From NCBI GenBank assembly GCA_015680685.1, contig MNCI01004678.1:1190884-1254883 (forward strand): 64,000 nt of DNA, given 5' to 3'. This document shows, piece by piece, positions 55,873 through 64,000 of the stretch (the stretch's first letter is position 1; each line of letters starts with the position of its first letter). The notes beneath the pieces are model-generated. The model saw only the letters and a program-made list of their open reading frames with translations, was not told the DNA's origin and ran no database searches. Origin of the DNA: Gnetum montanum (lineage: Eukaryota; Streptophyta; Gnetopsida; Gnetales; Gnetaceae). Position numbers and translations under genes: made by a program.

Positions 55873-56896
55873 TGTGGACCTTTTGGTCTATCAAAACATT
55901 AAGAGAAACGGAGAACAAGGTTGTTTGTGTGGTTGTGTGATTGTTGTGTTTGTAGGACAAGCACTTGGATTGAAACAAGAAGGTTTGAAGAAGCTCAAAA
56001 ACATGGACAAGGAATGAAGAAATAAAAATGCAAAGGAAGCAAAGAAATATGTCTCTAAGAAATAGTAGACATCTTGGAAAAATTGAAGGTAGCACAGGCA
56101 AAGACATCTTTCACCAAAAAAAGATTTCTTTCCAAATTGAAGGCTAGTTATAGAAAGACTTCTTTTACTAGAAAAAGATGTCTTCCCAAAATGGATGCCA
56201 GATGCAGAAAGATGTCTTAGCTATGAAGAAGATGTCTTCCATGATTGTTAACTAATAGTTACATAAGTTCCAAGATGAATTTGAAAACACAATGGTTATA
56301 AGAAGACATCATTCTTATTGGGAAATATGCAAGCTCTTGTACTATCATTGTGTAATCATTTAGCAATCATTGTAATGCTACTTGCTCTTCATTGTTCTAT
56401 CTTTTTTCTATTGTAAAGTGAGATGTACCTCAAGTACAAGGATCAACAAACTAAGTTGCATTCATTCCTTGTAATCATTATTCTCTTCTATTGCCCTACT
56501 GGGTTGATGTGCTTCTTATGGGAAGGCATTGCTTGAGCTTGTCAGGATCCTATGGGATTGAGTGTTGGTTAGTGCCACAACACTTCGAAGCAAAGCTCAA
56601 AGTTGTAAAGGTAGTGGGATCCTTAAAATCACATTATAAGATTATCAAGACCTTATGGGGTTGAGTGGATTCATAGTGGTGAATTACTCCAAAGCGAAGC
56701 TTAGAGCCTATATAGAGTGTGGTAATCTTCAAACCATAATTTGAAAGGAACAAAGTCTAGAGGTATGCTTGCAAACTACCCTCTTAGTGTGGACTACCCA
56801 AGTTGGGGAATCACGTTAAAATCAATGTGTGCTTTATGTTAAAGAATTTTTTTTGGGAAACATATTCATCCCTCCTTCTAAGTTCAACAATCCTCA
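55873..56896 (+). repeat. Copia 5' LTR
   Basis: TGTGGACCTTTTGGTC start, AACAATCCTCA end. Five AGACATCT/AGATGTCT motifs lie between 56060 and 56240. It shares its start and overall plan with the LTR at 46923. Confidence 0.92.
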
Positions 56897-56898
56897 AG

Positions 56899-56910
56899 TG
56901 GTATTAGAGC
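56899..56910 (+). promoter_or_regulatory. Copia primer-binding site
   Basis: TGGTATTAGAGC, two bases after the LTR; 11 of 12 match to the initiator tRNA-Met site. Confidence 0.92.
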
Positions 56911-56950
56911 CTAGTACTCTTGCCCTCTACATCACTCTTCAAGAGTGAAC

Positions 56951-57300
56951 ATGGAAGGGGTAATCAACAACGAATACATCTGGATAAAGAGCCTAATGTA
57001 CAACATCAACTAGTGTGCTCAATTCATTTATCACATATGTTATAAAGGTAAGTATTTCATTTCCTTCCTTACATTAAAAAACATAAAAGAAAATTCTTGG
57101 AAAGTTGACAATTCTTGTGATTATCCAAATGAAATTTCCTTTGAAGAAAGGTATGAGATATTTTGCCATGAAATTCCTTCTTTTCAAAATTTGTGCATTG
57201 AGATAAATGGTGCTTTACATGCCAAGGAAATAAAAATTAAAGTTCTTAATAATGAATGATCTTGTCTCAAAAATAAAAACTCATATCCAAATCATTTTCT
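56951..57300 (+). pseudogene. Copia gag, truncated remnant
   Basis: ATG at 56951 (MEGVINNEYIWIKSLMYN) at the expected distance from the primer-binding site. Only ~350 bp remain before integrase sequence, with stops. The usual PPxFDG opening is absent or disrupted. Confidence 0.5.
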
Positions 57301-57329
57301 TAATGATTAGATGTTTGATCATTTTTTTA

Positions 57330-57830
57330 AGAATTAGCAATTAGATCCAGAAAGAAAAAGGATATGGTATTAAAGTTATCAGAAGGGACAATGGAGGTGA
57401 GTTCAAAAATGAAAAGTTTGAATAGTTTTGTCAAATGTATGGTATTCTACCTCAATTCTCTGCTACAAAAACTCCTCAACAAAATGGAGTATCTGAATGA
57501 AAAAATACAATCTTAAACAAAATGGCAAGAACCATATTAAATGATCAAAATCTACCTCATCACTTATGGGCCAAAGCCATCAACATTGCTTATTATGTGT
57601 CCAATAGAGTTCTAGTCAAAAGATTCACTTCTAAAACTTCTTATGAATTATAGACTAGTAGAAAACCATCAGTAGCTTATTGTCATGTTTTTTATTCAAA
57701 ATGCTATATTCTGAATGATAAACATAACTTGAGAAAGTTTGATGCAAAAAATGATGAAGCATTTTCTTAGAATATTCTCTAGTTAGTAGGGCTTACAAAG
57801 TTTTTTAAAAAAGAATGAATATGGTGGAGG
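57330..57830 (+). pseudogene. Copia integrase core remnant
   Basis: Reads RRDNGGEFKNEKFE, QMYGILPQFSATKTPQQNGV followed by SE, then a stop where ERKN is expected, then MARTILNDQNLPHHLWAKAI and KCYILNDKHNLRKFDAK. The catalytic Asp of RSDHGGEF is shifted to RRDN, and the Glu after NGV is kept. The HHCC domain is deleted. Several internal stops. Confidence 0.88.
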
Positions 57831-59640
57831 AAACCATAAATGTCAAAATAGATGATCATGACATTACTTTTCCTCAACTTGATGATGAAACTATTCCCAT
57901 TCAAAAACTGTCTAGCCTAACTCAAGTGCAAGATGAAAAAAATTCAAAATCTAGTATTGATCATGAAGAAGAAGAGAATGATGATGATCAAGAGATATCC
58001 TCTAGTCAACCGAAAATTCCTAGACTTAGCAAAAATCACTCTCTTAATGATGTTATTGGGGAAGTTCAAGATGGTGTTTATACTAGAAGTCAAATCAAAG
58101 AGATTTGTGCTTTTTTTGCATATCTCTACCAAAATGAACTTGAAACCTTTAAGGAAGCCAAAGGAGATGAAGGGTGGGTTTTTGCTATGCAAGAAGTACT
58201 TATTTAATTTGCTAGAAATGATGTATGGGAATTGACACCTAGGCCCAATGATAAACCTGTTACTGGAACAAAATGGATATTTAGGAACAAGACTAATGAT
58301 AATGAAAACATCATTAAAGACAAGGCTAGATTAGTTACCAAAGGATACAACCAACAAGAAGGAATTGATTTTGATGAAACTTTTGCTCTTGTTGCTAGGC
58401 TAAAATCTATTAGACTTCTTCTTAACAACATCAAGCCCTATAACATGGATGTCAAAAGTTCCTTGTTGAATGGAACGATACAAGAAGAAGTTTACATTGA
58501 ACAACTTGAATGATTTGTTGATTCCATCAAGCCTAGTTATGTCTACAAGCTCAAGAAAGCTCCCTATGATCTTAAACAAGCTCCAAGAACTTGGCATGAA
58601 AGACTTTCTTAACACCTTACATCAAATGGATTTGAAAGAGGTAAAGCTAATGCTACTTTATTTCTTGAAAGAGAAGGTAAAGATCTAATAGTTCAAATTT
58701 ATGTTGATGATATTATTTTCAATGCCACTAACAAAATTATTTGCAAGAAATCTTCTGATCTCATGAAGTTTGAATTTGAAATGAGCATGATGAGAGAACT
58801 CAAGAACTTTCTTGGGTTTCAAATCTTTCAAACAACTGATGGACCGTTTATATGTTTAATGAAGTATGAAAATGATCTTCTACTCAAATATAAACTAGTT
58901 TTTGTCAAAATTAAAGGTACTCCTATGGATACAAATTCCAAGCTTATTAAAGATGATCAAGGTAAACGAGTTGATCCCAAGCTTTATAGAGGTATGATTG
59001 ATAGTCTTCTTTATTTAACTACTAGTAGAACAGATATAGCCTTAAGTGTAGGATTGTGTATCAAATATCAGTTAGCTCCAAAGAACTCTTATTACTAGGC
59101 TATTAAACATATTTTTCACTTATTAAATTGTACTAATAACTAGGGCCTTTGGTATCCAAAGGATTCTTCCCTTAATCTTGCCGATTATTGTGATGCAAAT
59201 TGGTTAGGTTGTTTTGATGATCACTGTAGCATGAGTGAAAACTAGGGAAGAAGTCTTATTTCTTGGACAACCATGAAGCAAACTTCTACATCTCTCTCAA
59301 TAGTAGAGGCTGAATATATCTCTATCGGTAGTTGTTGTGCTCAATTACTTTGGATGAAGGAAACTATTAAAGATTTAGGAGTAAAAGCAGATTCAACTCC
59401 TATTTTCTATGACAACAAGAGTGCCATCAACATGACAAAAAATCCCATCCAACATTCTCATACCTAACATATTGAGATTTTCCATCACTTTATATGAGAA
59501 CATACATAATGTGGTCATGTAAGGCTAGAATTTATTGGAATAGAGAGTTAACTAGCTGATGCCTTCACCAAACATCTAGATGAACATCGATTGGCTTTTT
59601 TATGTAAAGATCTAGGGATAGGACCTTATCCTATCATGTA
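57815..59640 (+). pseudogene. Copia reverse transcriptase and RNase H remnant
   Basis: An acidic integrase-RT linker (57815-58207) leads into RT: NDVWELTPRPNDKPVTGTKW, then IFRNKTNDNENIIKDKARLV, TKGYNQQEGIDFDETFALVA, NMDVKSSLLNGTIQEEVYIE and LKKAPYDLKQAPRTWHERLS. The catalytic box QIYVDDIIF is intact at about 58697-58725. RNase H has TSLSIVEAEYISIGSCCAQL, LWMKETIKDLG, FYDNKSAINMTKNPIQHSHT and LADAFTKHLDEHRLAFLCKD near the end (59640). In-frame stops at 58203, 58512, 58613, 59098 and later break it, with one or more frameshifts. Confidence 0.93.
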
Positions 59641-59851
59641 AGTCTCTTTATTCTTTCTATCCTTATACAAAGAAAAAAAACACAAAAAAAAAACACAAAA
59701 ATTATTTTTACTTATGCATCTATTTAGGGGAAGCTTTCTCACCTTTTTGGTTATGTTCAAAAAGGTGGAGAAGTATTTTATGTATTATTATGTATTGGGA
59801 TAAGACTAACCCATTTTATTAAGTTTTGAACATTACCAAAAAGGGTGAGAT

Positions 59852-60852
59852 TTTTGACCTTTTGGTATGTTAAAATGTTAAGAATAATATTTTTTGTGTG
59901 GTTGTGTGATTGTTGTGTTTGTAGGACAAGAACTTGGATTGAAATAAGAATATTTATAGCAGCTCAAGAACATGGACAAGGAACAAAGAAATCAAAATGC
60001 AAAGGAAGAAAAGAAATACATCTCCAAGAAACAGTAGAAATTTTGGTAGAATTGAAGGCAACATAGGCAAAGACATCTCTACAAAATAATAGACATCTTC
60101 CATCAGACAAAGACATATTTACCAAACAAAGATGTCTTCCTAGAATGAAGACTTGTTATAGAAAGACATCTCAACCATGAAGAAGACATCTTCCATGATT
60201 GTTAACTAGCCATTGCTTGAGTTCTAAGATAAATTTGGAAATATAATGGCTATAATAAGACATCATTCTTATTAGGAAATGTGCAAGCTCTTGTACTATC
60301 ATTATGTCATCATTTGGCAATCATTGTAAGCCTACTTGATCTTTAGTTTTCTATCTTTTGTCTATTGTAAAGTGAGTTGTACCTATAGTACAAGGATCAG
60401 AAAACTAAGTTGCATTCATCCCTTGTAATGATTATTCTCTTCTATTACCTTGTGAGGTTAATGTGCTTCTTCCGGGAAGGCATCTTGCTTGAGCTTATCA
60501 AGATCCTATGGGATTGAGTGTTGGTGTACCACCACAACACTCTAGAGTGGGGCTTAAAGTTGTAAAGGTAGTAGGATCCTTAAAACCACATTCTAAGCTT
60601 TTTGAGACCTTACAGGGTTAAGTGGATTCATAGTGGTGAATTACTCTGACATGGAGCTTAGAGCTTGTATAGGGTGTGGTACCCTTCAAATCACAATTTG
60701 GAAGGAACAAAGCTTAGAGGTGTGCTTTCAAAATACCCTCTGAGTGTGGACTACCCAAGTTGAGGAACCATATTAAAATCAATGTGTGCTTTGTGTCAAA
60801 GATTTTTTTTGGGAAACTTATTAATCCCCCCTTCTAAGTGCAACGATTTGCT
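59852..60852 (+). repeat. Copia 3' LTR
   Basis: Partner of 55873-56896. First bases mutated to TTTTGACC; last bases CT instead of CA. Five exact AGACATCT/AGATGTCT words between 60065 and 60195. Confidence 0.92.
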
Positions 60853-60857
60853 GAAAT

Positions 60858-61590
60858 CACTCCTATCTTTTCCAATATTTCCTCCATTTCCCATGATGAA
60901 ATCTTCTCTAGGCTTTATACAAAAGTCTATGGTGATTATAACCATTTTAGAAAATAAAAGCTATGGTTTACATATTGCTTACATAATTACAAGGTGTTGA
61001 ATAACTATTTTGTTAATAAATTAAGCTCCTTAATTGATAACTATAGCATCTCAAGAGAGCTTGGTTCATTGTATTTAATTTAGAGCTATTAAACTTCTTT
61101 TAAGTCTCTTTCAATGCTTATTTCTCTTCATGTTCACAAGTCATTAGGTTGTTGCTAGATCTCGTAATAGGTTGTCTTCATTCCTTAAATCTAGAGCACT
61201 TTTGCTGATAATCATTGAGTTGACTTTCCACAGCTATAGCTATTTGATTCATTGAATCTAAATCCACTTGTTTCTTTTTTAAATGATTCAGTTACAAAAT
61301 TCATTAGATTCATTAAAGAAAATCCTATGTTAAGAATTTGAGATTTCTTCTTAGTAACTTCACTTATAACCCTTGTAGCTATCATTACCAAATTTTGTTT
61401 GTACTAAATAGTAATGGCTTTCTGTTAGCTCTTCAATTCTCACTTTCTTTTATCTTATGGCCTATCTTCCTTATGATGGCTCCATGCTTAAATGGTGGCT
61501 CTGTGCTTTTTATTTTGAGCTCTGATGGCGGTTTTGCATTTTAATTAGCTTTATTATAATTTCTACCTCTAGTTATTGCTTTTGGAATTG
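60858..61590. other. Spacer, nothing recognised
   Basis: No coding similarity. Two short frames (60782-61000, 61338-61544) are probably chance. Confidence 0.4.
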
Positions 61591-61599
61591 ACTGTAGAG

Positions 61600-62830
61600 C
61601 CCTTTTGAATTCTTTTGTAGAGCTTTTTTTTATTCTCCCCATGGAAGAGTTGGATTAAATAAGAAAAATCATGAGTACAAAACTTAGCTTTGTGTGGACC
61701 TTAAATAATCTTTGAAGTGATGAAGAAAGTTAGCTCTTAAGCTTATTTCTTCATTTATAATGTGTAGAGCTAATAGAGCTATTTCTTATTCCATTCATAG
61801 AGCCAAATTTTGCCTTCATGAATTGGCTCTATGAGCTTAGGTGGTAAAGCTTCTTCATAGAGTTGTTTTTTAGCTTTACACATTTCCTTGCTAAGCTAAC
61901 AAGGTTGAAGTTGATGTGTAAGAACTACTCAATATGGCTAATCTTTGGTTTTACAAAGCCTCTATTAAGCTAATGTGTCATTATTGATGCATTATTATTG
62001 ACATGGAAAAGATCCTTTGTATAGATCATTTTTCACTTTGTGGGCTTTCTTTTGTGAGATAATGTGGTGAAGTGTTGACATGGTAGAGCCACTTTGAATA
62101 GCTAGAGGCTAGCTCTATGAACATTGATCCTTTCTATCTTGACATGGCATAAAGCTGATGTGGTAGAGAACTTTCACAGAGGAGGAAACTAGATGTACGA
62201 ATTAGCTCTACATGTTGACGTGGTAAAGTGCTAATGTAACAGTGATGAGGTGCCATTGTTGATGTGGCACACTAAATGTTGAAGACCAAGCTTGATACAC
62301 ATGCTAACATGGTCATGTTGATGTGGCAATGCTGACATGTCAGATCTTACATGGTAATGCTAATGTGGCAAAGATGATTGAAGAAGCTAATGTGGACAAA
62401 CCAAAAGTAAATTCATTTGTGAGGGAAATTTTTTGTTCTATGAACTTAATCTTTTAGTTGATGTAGTAAGCAGTTGACATGGAAGAGCTTTTTTATAGAG
62501 CATTTTTTGGGCTCTATGAGCTTCCCCTTAAAGTTGACATGGCAGGATGCATAATCTTAGTTGACATGGTAATGCTTTAGAACAAGCTTGTTTATAGAGC
62601 CATTTTTACCTCTATGAATCTTTCAAGCTTTGTGTACTTCCTCTATGAGTTGACAAGGCTTAATGGAGTTTAATCTTGTTTATAGAGTTAAGTTTTATCT
62701 CTATAAAGGCTCATGTGAAAGAGCTAGTTTGTAGATTCATTTTTCAGTTCTATAAACATTCTTTGTAAAATGATTAGGTGTAGCACCAATGTGGAAGAGC
62801 TCCTTTATATAGTGGATTTTGTGACTTTGA
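61600..62830. repeat. Degenerate repeat field with AGAGCC/GGCTCT inverted words
   Basis: Words like TTGACATGGTAGAGC, GCTAATGTGGCA, TTTATAGAGCCATTTTT and GGCTCTATGAGCTT recur at irregular 60-130-bp spacing. Local inverted repeats occur, e.g. CATAGAGCCAA (61796-61806) and TTGGCTCTATG (61823-61833), an 11-bp perfect stem. No protein reading is sensible. Confidence 0.6.
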
Positions 62831-63800
62831 AATAGGATCAATGAGATTTATCCCATTTCAAAAATGGAACAAATGAGATATGATCCATTTGGGAAAAATG
62901 GCCGCTTCACCAACTTCAATAGTTGTGTTAGAGAAGCTATAATTTTTAACCTTTATGAATGTATTAGCCACATGATTTAAACATGCTGAGCTAAGAGAAA
63001 AAAATGTTGGTAGGAGAGTGAATTAGGACAAACTTGTTTTGGCCAATTCTCACTTTTCCATTTTGGCTTGATAAACTAGGGTAAATGTCATTTATCCCAA
63101 TAGCGAGTTAGGATAATCTCATTTTGATCAATCTTGACTTTTCTCATGATAGCATGGTTAACTAGGAGAAAATGACTTTCTCCCATTTAACAAATTAGGA
63201 TAACTCCATTTTTTCACATTGATTTATGTATTAATCCATTTGAGATAATTTTAACTAAATTTTTTCCTAAAATGTTGACTATGAACCTATTATCCCTACT
63301 TACGCAACCCTTACTCTAGTTCTATAATGGCTTTTTGATTTACAGAATTAGCAAATTATGGGCCTCACTATTCTTGGCATCAAGGTTACATTAGTAAATT
63401 TTTGTAGTCATTACCACATAGTTTTTTGGTGAAATGGGGAAAATCGAATTTTCCTTAATTGAAAAATAAAGCAATGATTGTTTCTCCCACTTTGATTTTC
63501 ATAGTCGCCTACCGCTCTTCTTCTAAAATGAAGTAACTAGAAACTAGTTGAATAATGAAATTATTCAAAGAAATTTTATCCTCTTTTGGGAATGTGTACA
63601 ATTTCCTTTTTTCCATTTTGATTTTTGGATCAAAAAGTCATGGTTTTCTTGCTCAAATATCTAGTGTTGAACTAGGATAAAGTTGATTTTTTCCATTTTA
63701 CAAATGGGATGAATGAGGTCTATTTCACTTTGATCTTCATGTTGGCAAATAGAACCATTGACTTTTCATGATAGAACAAAAGCTCAAATAAATGTATTTT
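62831..63800. repeat. Degenerate ~90-bp repeats
   Basis: GTTAGGATAATCTCATTTTG ... CTCCCATTTAACAA (63105-63190) repeats in diverged form the preceding block (AATTAGGACAAACTTGTTTTGG from 63021) and the following one (AATTAGGATAACTCCATTTT from 63184). Similar TGGGATGAATGAGGTC/TGGGATAAATGAG words occur at 62833, 62865 and 63707. Confidence 0.5.
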
Positions 63801-64000
63801 AACAAGTTACATCATCATTCTACGATGATGCAATCTCATTGTTCTATGGAATTTTTTGGAACTTTAGGTTCAAAGCCCTTCACTCTAAAAGAAAGTTGAT
63901 GATTGTGCAAAGAAATGAAATCCAAAATTTAGATCCTTTTCAATTCTACAAGCTCTACTTAAACTACAAAAGCTTTGAAATCATTTTTGTATTTTTATGT

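Larger units (their letters stand above)
55868..60857 (+). mobile_element. Ty1/copia (Sirevirus-like) retrotransposon with perfect target duplication
   Basis: LTRs 55873-56896 and 59852-60852 are flanked by the perfect duplication GAAAT (55868-55872 and 60853-60857). The primer-binding site TGGTATTAGAGC is at 56899-56910 and the polypurine tract AAAAAGGGTGAGAT at 59838-59851. Interior order is a short gag start, integrase, RT, RNase H. Most of gag, protease and the integrase N-terminus are deleted (gag start at 56951, integrase core already at about 57380). Stops and shifts occur in each domain, so it is inactive. An IQIYVDDIIF-type RT block and extra AAAAAGGTGGAGAAG tract at 59768 fit Sireviruses. 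Confidence 0.95.

Overview
This is AT-rich, repeat-dominated DNA from a plant nuclear genome. The repeats are Ty1/copia and Ty3/gypsy LTR retrotransposons with plant-type primer-binding sites (TGGTATTAGAGC-like), a chromodomain gypsy element, tRNA-derived SINE-like repeats and RTE/SINE-type 3' tails. I can reconstruct one host gene: a small membrane-protein gene whose 64-codon reading frame is split by an intron of about 10.3 kb. Long repeat-filled introns and old, nested LTR elements fit a large-genome plant, possibly a gymnosperm. The species cannot be fixed from the sequence.

Layout. 0-4.4 kb: copia debris, an LTR remnant with CGATATCG palindromes, and three SINE-like repeats. 4.4-15.6 kb: the host gene (exons 4826-4898, 4993-5083, 15432-15462) with copia gag and RT fragments and SINE-like pieces in intron 2. 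15.6-21.4 kb: SINE-like sequence, a copia 5' remnant with a 99-bp tandem repeat, and other tandem repeats. 21.4-26 kb: a decayed minus-strand copia element whose integrase is split by a second CGATATCG LTR. 26-29.9 kb: mostly featureless AT-rich DNA with a few local repeats.

29.9-46.5 kb is a three-layer nest. A minus-strand copia element with gag only (about 29942-46466) sits in a SINE-like repeat. A chromodomain gypsy element (30717-37523) is inserted in one of its LTRs, and a 3.1-kb putative solo LTR (42127-45238) in the other. 46.9-52.7 kb: a plus-strand, gag-only copia element (LTR, PBS, gag, PPT, LTR) also inserted in a SINE. 53.7-55.0 kb: a truncated relative of the gypsy element. 55.9-60.9 kb: a complete but defective Sirevirus-like copia element with a perfect GAAAT target-site duplication. 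60.9-64 kb: degenerate repeats with AGAGCC/GGCTCT inverted motifs.

No retroelement frame here is intact; every one carries stops or frameshifts. The most interesting signals are the host gene with its 31-nt last coding exon behind a giant intron; short-motif arrays in the promoter parts of several LTRs (CGATATCG upstream of a TATA box, W-box-like GGTTGACC, and AGACATCT shared by a gypsy and a copia lineage); and the fully readable insertion order of the nest. There are no rRNA genes, functional tRNA genes, CRISPR arrays or bacterial features.
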